Part shown: piece after piece, positions 7,817 to 15,045 of the stretch | Position numbering within the stretch: position 1 is the stretch's first letter | Layout: each line of letters starts with the position of its first letter | Notes under the pieces: model-generated | Seen by the model: only the letters and a program-made list of their open reading frames with translations | What the model was told of the DNA's origin: nothing | Database searches by the model: none | Made by a program: the position numbers and the translations under genes | Source of the DNA: Gammaproteobacteria bacterium | GTDB lineage: Bacteria > Pseudomonadota > Gammaproteobacteria > Steroidobacterales > GCA-2729495 | Direction of reading: 5' to 3' | DNA: 64,000 nucleotides | Assembly (NCBI GenBank): GCA_015709695.1 | Contig: CP054183.1 | Location: forward strand, 806,001 to 870,000

Positions 7817-9139
7817 CAGCTTGAGGATTCCGGTCTTGCGCCGGCGGGCGGTGTGCTCCGTGTCATCCTGTACTTGCGGCAGCGCCACCGTCATGCCGGT
7901 GTCGCTGGTCGCTGGCGAATCCGGCACGGCCGCCAGCGGCGCTGCCGGCGAATCGCGGCCCGCTGCCCGGTCGCTGTAGAAGACGACGTCCACCTGGCCG
8001 AAGCTGATGACATCCCCGGTGCGCAGCAGGGCGCGGGGCCTGCGCTTGCGATTCACCAGGATGCCGTTCTTGCTGTTGAGGTCCTCGACGACGTAGATGC
8101 CGCCGATGCAGTCGACCAGGGCGTGGCGACGGCTGACTTCCTTGTCGATGACCACCAGGTCATTGGCGTTGCTGCGGCCGATGACGAAGGGAAACTTGCC
8201 GGCCTGCACCTGCTCGACGAACTGGCCATCCTTGTAGACCATCAGCATGACCCGGTTCTGGCGCCCGCCACGCGCGACTGCTGCCTGGCCGTCCGCTGCC
8301 GCGGCGGCCTGCGCGCCCTGGCGCTCCTCGAACCACTGCCAGCGCAGTTCGTGGACCACCTCGTCGATGACATCGAGGGTGACTTTGGGCAGGTTTTCCA
8401 CCATGCAGGCCGTCAGCGCCGTATCGCACAGCGTGTTGATCAGCCGCGGAATGCCCTGGGTCAGGCGGTGCACGTCCTTCACCGCGTCTGGCTCGAAGAT
8501 GGCGTCGATCTCGCCGCCGGCGATGGCGAGGCGATGGCGCAGGTACTCCAGCGTTTCCTCCTCGTTGAGCGCATCGAGCCGCTGGCGCAGGCGTGCGCGC
8601 TGACGCAGCTGGGTGAGCCCGGGGGCGTCGAGCAGGTCGTCCAGGTTCGGCTGGCCGGTGAGCACGATGCTGATGATCTTGCGGTCGGCCGTGTCGATGC
8701 AGGAGAGCAGCCGCAGTTCCTCCAGCGCCGGTCCGCTGAGGTTCTGGGCCTCGTCGACGATGATGACGACGTGCTTGCCTTCCTCGTGCTTCCTGAGGAA
8801 GAAGGCGCGCAGCGTGTCGAGCAGCAGCACCTTCTTCTTCTTGTAGATCGGCATGCCGAACTCCGACAGCAGGGCCTGCAGGAGCTCGATGTGCGAGAGG
8901 GTGGTATGGGTGAGCTTGGCGGTGACGAAATCCGGCCCGAGTTCCTCCAGCACCGTATTGAGGATGGTGGTCTTGCCGATACCGATCTCGCCGGTGATGA
9001 TCACGAAGCTGTCGCGATTCATCAGCGCGAACTTCATGTTGGCCACCGCACGGGAGTGCTGGGCCGTCATGAAGATGAAACGCGGATCGGGCGCCAGGTC
9101 GAACGGCCTGCAGGTCAGTCCAAAATGCTGCTCGTACAT
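7808..9139 (-). CDS. ExeA/GspA-like AAA ATPase with C-terminal FHA domain
   Basis: A 443-residue protein. Residues 1-10 (MYEQHFGLTC) begin the ExeA-type secretion ATPase domain; Walker A is GEIGIGKT (50-57) and Walker B VVIIVDEAQ (about 124-132). After an Ala-rich linker, an FHA domain (about 315-385) has the phosphothreonine-binding pattern IGRSNANDL, SRRHA and LNSKNGI. ExeA-type ATPases of exosortase-type loci are thought to drive assembly or export of surface polymers; the FHA domain implies phosphorylation-dependent docking. ATG at 9139 matches the family start. It is divergent from tRNA-Val. Targets of the FHA domain are unknown. Confidence 0.8.
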   Translation of the reverse strand: MYEQHFGLTCRPFDLAPDPRFIFMTAQHSRAVANMKFALMNRDSFVIITGEIGIGKTTILNTVLEELGPDFVTAKLTHTTLSHIELLQALLSEFGMPIYKKKKVLLLDTLRAFFLRKHEEGKHVVIIVDEAQNLSGPALEELRLLSCIDTADRKIISIVLTGQPNLDDLLDAPGLTQLRQRARLRQRLDALNEEETLEYLRHRLAIAGGEIDAIFEPDAVKDVHRLTQGIPRLINTLCDTALTACMVENLPKVTLDVIDEVVHELRWQWFEERQGAQAAAAADGQAAVARGGRQNRVMLMVYKDGQFVEQVQAGKFPFVIGRSNANDLVVIDKEVSRRHALVDCIGGIYVVEDLNSKNGILVNRKRRPRALLRTGDVISFGQVDVVFYSDRAAGRDSPAAPLAAVPDSPATSDTGMTVALPQVQDDTEHTARRRKTGILKLPS

Positions 9140-9223
9140 GGGGCAGGGGCTCTCGCTGGGCGGATGTGGCTGCGCGAAATATGTTATTACAACCGGCCGC
9201 TTCCGGCGCGCACGCAGTTCGCT

Positions 9224-9229
9224 TATTAT
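9224..9229 (+). promoter_or_regulatory. Possible -10 box for tRNA-Val
   Basis: TATTAT followed by a GC-rich stretch, as expected near a stable-RNA start, about 58 bases before the tRNA. The -35 region is poor (TTCCGG at 17 bases). Confidence 0.3.
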
Positions 9230-9287
9230 GTCGACCCCTGCGGGGCCGGGCCGCGCATCCGCAGTCCGGGGCCACACGCAGCGCAGC

Positions 9288-9362
9288 GGGCGATTAGCTC
9301 AGCGGGAGAGCGCTCCCTTCACACGGGAGAGGTCGAAGGTTCGATCCCTTCATCGCCCACCA
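9288..9362 (+). tRNA. tRNA-Val (CAC)
   Basis: A 75-base cloverleaf: acceptor GGGCGAT/ATCGCCC, anticodon stem CTCCC/GGGAG with loop TTCACAC giving anticodon CAC (reads GUG), T arm GAAGG-TTCGATC-CCTTC, discriminator A and encoded CCA. All stems pair. Confidence 0.95.
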
Positions 9363-9367
9363 GTCCC

Positions 9368-10678
9368 TCACCAGGCGATGCCCTCGTAGGCCGCCGCCAG
9401 CTCGCCGGTCTTCAGGCGCACCAGGTCGATGACCGTCTGCCGCGGCGACAGCCGGCCGACGATGCCGGCGAACTCCTCGCCGCCGTTGCCGACGACGACG
9501 ATTTCGGCGAAATCGACCAGCTCGTCCGCGGTGTCGACCAGCAGCCTCGCAATGTGCGGGATGTGGGTCAGGATGTACTCGCGGTTGGCACCGAGCAGGC
9601 GCGACAGGCTGACGTTGCGGTCATAGGCGCGGATCTCGTAGCCCTTGCCGATCAGCCGCTCGGCGACATCCACCATGGGGCTGTGGCGCAGGTCATCGGT
9701 GCCGGCCTTGAAGCTCAGGCCGAGGATGCCGATGCGTTTGCGGCCGTGGCGCAGGATCATCTCCAGGGCCCGCTCGACGTGCAGGCGGTTGCTGGGCATC
9801 AGCGACTGCAGCAGCGGCAGCTCCAGGTCCAGACGCGCGGACTCGTAGGACAGCGCCGACACATCTTTCGGCAGGCAGGAGCCGCCGAAGGCGAAACCGG
9901 GCTTGAGGTAATTCGGCGAGATGTTGAGCTTGCGGTCCTGCAGGAAGATGTCCATGACGGCGTGGCTGTCGATGCCGAGGCGCTTGCAGATGGCGCCAAC
10001 CTCGTTGCCGAAGGTCACCTTCACGGCATGCCAGACGTTGTCGACGTACTTCACCATCTCGGCGGTCTCGATGGCGGTGCTGATCAGCGGCGCCGGCAGG
10101 GCGGCGTACAGGCTGGCTAGCAGCGCGCCGCTTTTCTCGTCCGCCATGCCGATGACGGTCTTCGGCGGGTTGTCGTAGTCGAAGATGGCGGTGCCCTCGC
10201 GGAGGAACTCCGGATTGTTGCAGACGCCGAAATCGCGTCCTGCCCGCAGGCCGGAAGCGGATTCCAGCGTCGGGATCACCGTGCCGCGCATGGTGCCTGG
10301 CAGGATGGTGCTGCGTATCACCACCGTGTGGTAGGCCGCCTTGTCCTTCAGGCAGCGGCCGATCTCCTCGCACACCGCCCGGACGTAGCGCAGGTTCAGG
10401 CTGCCGTTGCCCTCGGATGGCGTGCCGACGCAGACCAGCGAGAGCTCGCTGGCGGCAATGGCGCTGCGGGCATCGGCCACGGCCCTGAGCCGGCCCCCGG
10501 CCACGGCATCGCGGATCAGGTCCTCGAGTCCCTTCTCGACAATGGGTGAATGGCCGGCGTTGATGAGACCGAGCTTGGTCTCGTTGGGATCCACGCCGAT
10601 GACATCGTGGCCGTCGCGCGCCAGGCAGGCGGCGGAGACCGCACCGACGTAGCCGAGGCCGAAAACGCTGATTCTCAT
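9368..10678 (-). CDS. algD: GDP-mannose 6-dehydrogenase (AlgD-like)
   Basis: A 436-residue NAD-dependent nucleotide-sugar dehydrogenase that oxidises a nucleotide sugar to the uronic acid in two steps. Residues 1-11 form the NAD fold (MRISVFGLGYVG). The catalytic Cys lies at residue 268 in FGGSCLPKDV, the same number and length as the well-studied AlgD enzyme, and NPEFLREG and LGLSFKAGTDDLR are present. GDP-mannose is therefore favoured over UDP-glucose as substrate, though this is inference. It is third in the reverse operon after the export protein and the outer-membrane barrel, 11 bases downstream of the barrel stop. It supplies uronic acid for the exopolysaccharide. Confidence 0.8.
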   Translation of the reverse strand: MRISVFGLGYVGAVSAACLARDGHDVIGVDPNETKLGLINAGHSPIVEKGLEDLIRDAVAGGRLRAVADARSAIAASELSLVCVGTPSEGNGSLNLRYVRAVCEEIGRCLKDKAAYHTVVIRSTILPGTMRGTVIPTLESASGLRAGRDFGVCNNPEFLREGTAIFDYDNPPKTVIGMADEKSGALLASLYAALPAPLISTAIETAEMVKYVDNVWHAVKVTFGNEVGAICKRLGIDSHAVMDIFLQDRKLNISPNYLKPGFAFGGSCLPKDVSALSYESARLDLELPLLQSLMPSNRLHVERALEMILRHGRKRIGILGLSFKAGTDDLRHSPMVDVAERLIGKGYEIRAYDRNVSLSRLLGANREYILTHIPHIARLLVDTADELVDFAEIVVVGNGGEEFAGIVGRLSPRQTVIDLVRLKTGELAAAYEGIAW

Positions 10679-10689
10679 GTGCTGACCGA

Positions 10690-12015
10690 TCAGTGGCTGC
10701 CCAGTCCGGTGAACTGGAGGTAGAGATAGAGGCGATGGTTGGCGACGGAGTAGGTGAGTCCCCGCGTCTGCTCGTCATCCGTGAACGTGTACTGGCCGCG
10801 CAGCGACCACCTGCGGTTCAGGCGCCGCGTCAGCGAGGCCTCCACCGAGTAGTAGTCCCGGCTGAAGCGGTTCGACAGCGCACCGCCGCGGCTGGCGACG
10901 GCATCCTGCTTCGAATACCGGGCGCCGAGGCGGCCTGAGAGCAGCGGCGAGAAGTCCTTGGTGAGAAAGGCGCTGGCCTGGTCGAGGGTGACCTGGGAAC
11001 CGTCCGAGTTGGGCTCGATGGACCGCGACAGCCGGAACTCCGTGGTGATGGTCTTCCCGGCACGCTGCCGGTAGTAGACCTGGCCGAGGAAGTTGTCGTC
11101 GGTGCCCTCCATGGTGCAGAGAACGAAGCTGTTCTGCGCCGGGTCCAGGCAGGGCAGGGGTCCGGCGGGCGTGGAGATGAACGGCAGCCCGCTGATCTTC
11201 ACCTCGCTGCGCGATGCGCCCGCGGTGAGGCCCAGGGTGGCGGCGGGCGTGAGGGCGAACTCGTAGCCCGCGGACAGGCCGTAGGTGAGCGTGTCGTTCT
11301 CGACCGGACTGCCGGGGCGCGTTGCCTCGAAGCTGCTGACGTTGGCGCTGAGGCTGATGGTGCTCTGCTGGTCGAGCGAGCGGTCCCAGGACAGTTCCGC
11401 CGAACCGGCGGTGTAGTCGGTGCGGAAGCTGAACTCCGCCTCGGTGTAGGTGACATCGTCGTAGTTGATGCTGATGCCGATGATGTCCCTGGGGCTGGCC
11501 TGGTAGCGGAACGAGGGTGCGAGGTACCAGCGCTCCTGGTATTCGGTGCGGCGGTTGGTGGTGTCGATGCCCGGCCGCGGCGGGTTGTTGGGATCGGTGC
11601 CGACGATGATGCTGTCGCGGGTGGAAATGCGCGAGGCGCCGCCACTCAGGCTGCCGAAGGCCCGCTGCCAGGATTCCGATACCGTTGCCGGCAGGATGTA
11701 GTTGAGGTAGCTGTCGTCGCGGTACTGGTCCTCGGTGCCCGAATAGATGGCGCCCTGCAGCTCCGGCCTCATGGTGATGCGCGTGGTTCCGGATTCGCCG
11801 GTGATGTTCAGGTAGGCCGTGCCACTGGTGACGTAGCCATCGTCCTCCTGGTCGCTGTTGGAGGTGCCGCCGGGGTTGGTCTCGTAACCGGCACCGGCCG
11901 AGACCGAGGGCACGTACTCCCAGGTGACGGCCTGGCTGGCTGCCGGCAGCAGCGCGAGCACCACGGCCGGCAGCCAGCCGGCCGTGCGGTAGCCACGCGA
12001 GCCGGCTGCTGCCAC
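10690..12015 (-). CDS. Outer-membrane beta-barrel protein of the EPS operon
   Basis: A 441-residue protein with a signal peptide (hydrophobic run ending LLPAASQA) and a mature part made of alternating polar/hydrophobic strands such as TAYLNITGESGTTRITMRP and AELSWDRSLDQQSTISLSA, typical of a transmembrane barrel. Size, position between a polysaccharide export protein and a sugar dehydrogenase, and the YETNPGGT region near the N-terminus fit the PEP-CTERM-associated outer-membrane barrel family. It probably forms the exit pore for the polymer. The start is a GTG at 12015, a few bases after the export protein stop. No enzymatic motif was seen. Confidence 0.75.
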   Translation of the reverse strand: MAAAGSRGYRTAGWLPAVVLALLPAASQAVTWEYVPSVSAGAGYETNPGGTSNSDQEDDGYVTSGTAYLNITGESGTTRITMRPELQGAIYSGTEDQYRDDSYLNYILPATVSESWQRAFGSLSGGASRISTRDSIIVGTDPNNPPRPGIDTTNRRTEYQERWYLAPSFRYQASPRDIIGISINYDDVTYTEAEFSFRTDYTAGSAELSWDRSLDQQSTISLSANVSSFEATRPGSPVENDTLTYGLSAGYEFALTPAATLGLTAGASRSEVKISGLPFISTPAGPLPCLDPAQNSFVLCTMEGTDDNFLGQVYYRQRAGKTITTEFRLSRSIEPNSDGSQVTLDQASAFLTKDFSPLLSGRLGARYSKQDAVASRGGALSNRFSRDYYSVEASLTRRLNRRWSLRGQYTFTDDEQTRGLTYSVANHRLYLYLQFTGLGSH

Positions 12016-12020
12016 GGCTG

Positions 12021-12611
12021 TCAGGGCACGACCACCGTATCGCCGGCGCGCAGCACGATGTTCTGGTCGAGCTTGCGGCCTTCCTGCACCTCGCTGTAGC
12101 GGAACGGGATGGCGATCTGCGCACCGTCCGCGCCACGGCGCAGGATCCTGACGTCATCCTGCTTGGCGAACGGCGTGGTGCCGCCGGCCATGCTGATCGC
12201 CTGCATGACGTCCACCGCCCGGGTGATGACGAATTCGCCCGGCCGCGTGACCTGGCCCAGCACGTAGATCTTGTTGCCTTCGAGCTTCAGCGTGCTCACC
12301 GTGACGACGACATCCGGGATCAGCTTGCCGAGCTTTGCGGCGAGTTCCTGGCGGATCTCCTCCACCGTCTTGCCCTCGGCGGCGACGTCGCCGGCCAGCG
12401 GGAAGGCGAAGTGGCCGTCGGGATTGACCAGCAACTGCATCTGCAGATCGGGCTCCTTCCAGACCGAGACCTGGAGGATGTCGCCCGGATTGATGCGGTA
12501 GGGGTCGCGGGCCGGCGGGGTGTCGGCTGCCGAGGCGCCGAAGGCCATGGCCAGCATCACGAGCAGTGCGGTACCGTGCGCGAGCCGGTTGAGCGTCGTC
12601 TTGTCGAGCAT
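12021..12611 (-). CDS. Wza-like polysaccharide export protein
   Basis: A 196-residue periplasmic/outer-membrane protein with a signal peptide (LLVMLAMAFGASAA) followed by the polysaccharide export domain (DPYRINPGDILQVSVWKEP) and a SLBB-like domain (NKIYVLGQVTRPGEFVI). It is shorter than Wza and lacks the extra repeats, as in the exosortase-associated export proteins. The ATG at 12611 has GGGAG about 8 bases upstream on the reverse strand; an open extension to 12674 lacks a signal peptide in the right place. It is the first gene of the reverse operon with the barrel and the dehydrogenase. Confidence 0.85.
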   Translation of the reverse strand: MLDKTTLNRLAHGTALLVMLAMAFGASAADTPPARDPYRINPGDILQVSVWKEPDLQMQLLVNPDGHFAFPLAGDVAAEGKTVEEIRQELAAKLGKLIPDVVVTVSTLKLEGNKIYVLGQVTRPGEFVITRAVDVMQAISMAGGTTPFAKQDDVRILRRGADGAQIAIPFRYSEVQEGRKLDQNIVLRAGDTVVVP

Positions 12612-12713
12612 GCAGGAACTCCCGATTTCTTGTGGTCCGGGGTGCCATTGGATCGGCAACCGGCCCGGACGCATCTGGTCATGCCAGCGAGGCCGGACAG
12701 ATGACCGCGTTTT

Positions 12714-12730
12714 CTTAAGCCAGAGTTAAG
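12714..12730. repeat. Inverted repeat, possible operator
   Basis: CTTAA GCCAGAG TTAAG, AT-rich arms in a GC-rich setting, about 100 bases upstream of the export operon. Such arms often mark a dimeric regulator site; the regulator is unknown. Confidence 0.35.
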
Positions 12731-12852
12731 GCAGGCGCGGAACCATCTTGCCCGGGAGGCAAGCCACGGCGTCAGCCCCCCGCCTTGCGACATATTCTGG
12801 CGTGCCGGCCCGGTGGAAGGCCGTGCGCCACATCGCAGAACGCAGGATATCA

Positions 12853-12881
12853 TTAACCGATACTTCAGTTTCCGATACAAC
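12853..12881 (+). promoter_or_regulatory. Sigma-70-like promoter for the wecA-like gene
   Basis: TTAACC and TACAAC separated by 17 bases, 4 of 6 matches in each hexamer, ending 53 bases before the ATG at 12935. The two CCGATAC repeats overlap the spacer and the -10 box, so a bound regulator would block the promoter. Confidence 0.4.
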
Positions 12882-12934
12882 GTTTTACGGCTGCTTCCGC
12901 AGAAACACAACGAGCCGGACGACCGGACGCCAAC

Positions 12935-14248
12935 ATGACCGACCTCCTGGCCAGCGCCCTGGGTTGCGCCCTGACCGCGGCACTCATCTTCGTGCTGCGG
13001 CCGGTCGCCATGAGCGTGGGCCTGGTGGACGTGCCGGACGCCCGCAAGAGCCACCAGGGCCCCATCCCGCTGGTCGGCGGACTCGCCATCTTCGCCAGCG
13101 TGCTCGCCGCATCGCTGGTACCCGGCCTCACCGGGCTGTCGATCGCCGCTCCCGAGGACCTGAGCTTCGTGGTGGCGGGGCTGATCCTCGTCGGTGTCGG
13201 GCTGGTGGATGACTTCATCGAGCTCTCGCCCGCATCGCGCTTCCTCGCGCAGGCGCTGGCGACACTGGCCATGGTCTATGGCGCCAGGGTGGTGCTGGCG
13301 GACCTCGGTGCGATGACGCCCTCGGGTGCGATGCTGGAACTCGGGCTGGCTGCCATGCCGTTCACCCTGTTCGCGACCGTGGGCGTAATCAACGCCCTGA
13401 ACATGTGCGATGGCCTCGACGGGCTGAGCGGCAGCCAGGCGCTGGTTTCGCTGGCCGGCTTCGGGCTGGCGCTGGTGCTGTGGGGCCCGGACGGCAATGC
13501 CGGCCTGCTGATGGTGATGGCCGGAGGCATCGTCGGCTTCCTGCTGTTCAACCTGCGCCTGCCGGGGCGGGCCCGTGCCTCGATATTCCTCGGTGATGCC
13601 GGCAGCATGTTCCTGGGCTTCGCGCTCACCTGGTTCGCCATCTCGCTGTCGCAGGGACCTGACCGGGTCATCAAGCCTGCCGCCGCGCTCTGGTTCATCA
13701 TGGTTCCCGTCATGGACGCCGTGGCGATGATGCTGCGCCGGGTGGTGCGCGGGCGCTCGCCGTTCTCGCCGGATCGCGAGCACCTGCACCACATCTTCCT
13801 GCTGGCCGGCTTCAGCGTGAACCAGACAGTGGCCATCATGGCGCTGCTGGGCGCAGCCGGCGTGGCCGTGGGCCTGCTGGGCACCTGGCTCGGCGTGCCG
13901 GACCTGCTGCTGGCCGGTGCCTTCCTGCTGGCGGGCATGCTCTACTTCTGGATGATCATGCACTCATGGCGCGTCATGCGTTTCCTGCGCCGCTCGATTT
14001 GCCGGCGGCGCAGCCTGATGGCGGACCGGCGCTCGAACGTCGATCGCCGCCAGTCGGCCGGGCATGGTTACGCGGGGCCGGAACGGCGCTCCGGCGTGGA
14101 GCGCCGCCAGGCGCTGCCACGCCGTGCGGGAGACATGGAGCGCAACCGTGCCTGCCTGCCGCCCCAGCGCAAGCTGCCCGAGTCGCGCCTGCCTCAGGAG
14201 GCGGCCGCGGCGCGCCTGGGCTCGCTGCACGGGTCAGGTGTCGGCTGA
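12935..14248 (+). CDS. wecA: Undecaprenyl-phosphate GlcNAc-1-phosphate transferase with basic C-terminal tail
   Basis: A multi-pass member of the MraY/WecA family that transfers GlcNAc-1-phosphate from UDP-GlcNAc to undecaprenyl phosphate. Diagnostic cytoplasmic motifs are GLVDDFIEL (about residue 89), NALNMCDGLDGL (about 153-164), IFLGDAGSMFLGF (about 218-230) and the HLHHIF motif (about 282-288) of the GlcNAc branch. About ten hydrophobic helices are visible. The protein is 437 residues; from about residue 345 it has a highly basic tail with the repeat DRRSNVDRRQ / ERRSGVERRQ, beyond the usual family end. The 3' end overlaps the convergent phosphopantetheinyl transferase gene by 15 bases. 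Confidence 0.85.
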   Translation: MTDLLASALGCALTAALIFVLRPVAMSVGLVDVPDARKSHQGPIPLVGGLAIFASVLAASLVPGLTGLSIAAPEDLSFVVAGLILVGVGLVDDFIELSPASRFLAQALATLAMVYGARVVLADLGAMTPSGAMLELGLAAMPFTLFATVGVINALNMCDGLDGLSGSQALVSLAGFGLALVLWGPDGNAGLLMVMAGGIVGFLLFNLRLPGRARASIFLGDAGSMFLGFALTWFAISLSQGPDRVIKPAAALWFIMVPVMDAVAMMLRRVVRGRSPFSPDREHLHHIFLLAGFSVNQTVAIMALLGAAGVAVGLLGTWLGVPDLLLAGAFLLAGMLYFWMIMHSWRVMRFLRRSICRRRSLMADRRSNVDRRQSAGHGYAGPERRSGVERRQALPRRAGDMERNRACLPPQRKLPESRLPQEAAAARLGSLHGSGVG

Positions 14249-14944
14249 GCCGGATCGGCCGGCCGCTGTCTCGATCCACGCGGCGGTCGCCACCATGCGC
14301 GGCAGCCGCCTGATGCGGCCCTGCAGGCCTTCGGCCAGCGCGGCAGGGCAGTTGTCGCCATGTGCCCGCACGCGGAAGCCGCCGCGATCCGCATCGAGGA
14401 TGATGGCCACGTCCTGGAAATCGATGAAGCGGCGTACCAGCGGCCAGAGCGCCTTGTAGACCGCCTCCTTGGCACTGAAGAGCAGCAGCGCTTCGGCAGC
14501 CGCGGCGGTGGCATTGGCCGGCAGGCGCCGGGTTTCCTCCGGACGGCACACCGTGGCGATCAGCCCTGGATCCAGGGCCTCCGCGGCTTCGATGTCGAGG
14601 CCCAGCGCAGCGAGCATCGAGCTGCGTGCTGCAGCGGCCACCGCCAGGCCGCCGGCGTGGGAGATGCTGCCGACGATGCCCGCGGGCCAGCAGGGTTCGC
14701 GCCGGGCGCCAACGGCAACGGCGACGGGCGGCAGGCCCAGGCTGCGCAGGGCGCGCCGGGCACAGGCGCGACCCAGCCGGAACTCGGCCAGGCGCGCCGG
14801 CGCGAAACCGGCCGCGGCCGCGGCTTCCTCCGGGAAGAGGAACTCGCCGGCTGCCAGGGTCCGCGATCCGGCGCAGGCAACGCTGGCCGGGAAGAGGCCG
14901 TCGAAGTCCTCGCGTCCTGCCGCCTGCGGCCCATTCCTGTCCAT
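14234..14944 (-). CDS. 4'-phosphopantetheinyl transferase, EntD/Sfp type
   Basis: A 236-residue enzyme that moves the phosphopantetheine arm of coenzyme A to a carrier-protein serine. It shows VGSISHAGG (about residues 91-99), LGLDIEAAE (114-122, with the Mg-binding Asp117 and Glu119) and FSAKEAVYKAL (156-166), the three core motifs of the EntD class. The ATG at 14944 is preferred; an in-frame start at 14980 adds 12 residues. It might serve an acyl or peptidyl carrier protein encoded elsewhere, or the AMP-ligase/carrier pair often found in exosortase loci, but no carrier protein lies in the window. Confidence 0.85.
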   Translation of the reverse strand: MDRNGPQAAGREDFDGLFPASVACAGSRTLAAGEFLFPEEAAAAAGFAPARLAEFRLGRACARRALRSLGLPPVAVAVGARREPCWPAGIVGSISHAGGLAVAAAARSSMLAALGLDIEAAEALDPGLIATVCRPEETRRLPANATAAAAEALLLFSAKEAVYKALWPLVRRFIDFQDVAIILDADRGGFRVRAHGDNCPAALAEGLQGRIRRLPRMVATAAWIETAAGRSGSADT

Positions 14945-15045
14945 GCGCTGAGTCTGCCAAGTCGCGGGCGCGCCTGCCAACGACAGGGGCGCTTCGCCGG
15001 GGACCCAAGTAGAATCGCGGCCCTGTCCCGTCCAGCGGCCGAACC

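Larger units (their letters stand above)
12612..12934. other. 323-base divergent intergenic region with repeats
   Basis: No gene is visible. It separates the reverse export operon from the forward wecA-like gene. It contains an inverted repeat CTTAA-N7-TTAAG (12714-12730), a direct repeat CCGATAC (12857-12863 and 12872-12878, 15 bases apart) and a sigma-70-like promoter for the forward gene. No sigma-54 element with correct spacing was found. Confidence 0.55.

Noticed and set aside
12784..12830. Sigma-54 promoter upstream of wecA (TGGAAG-N5-GCGC)
   Set aside because: Correct GG-N10-GC spacing but poor match in both halves; a sigma-70-like promoter nearer the gene fits better.
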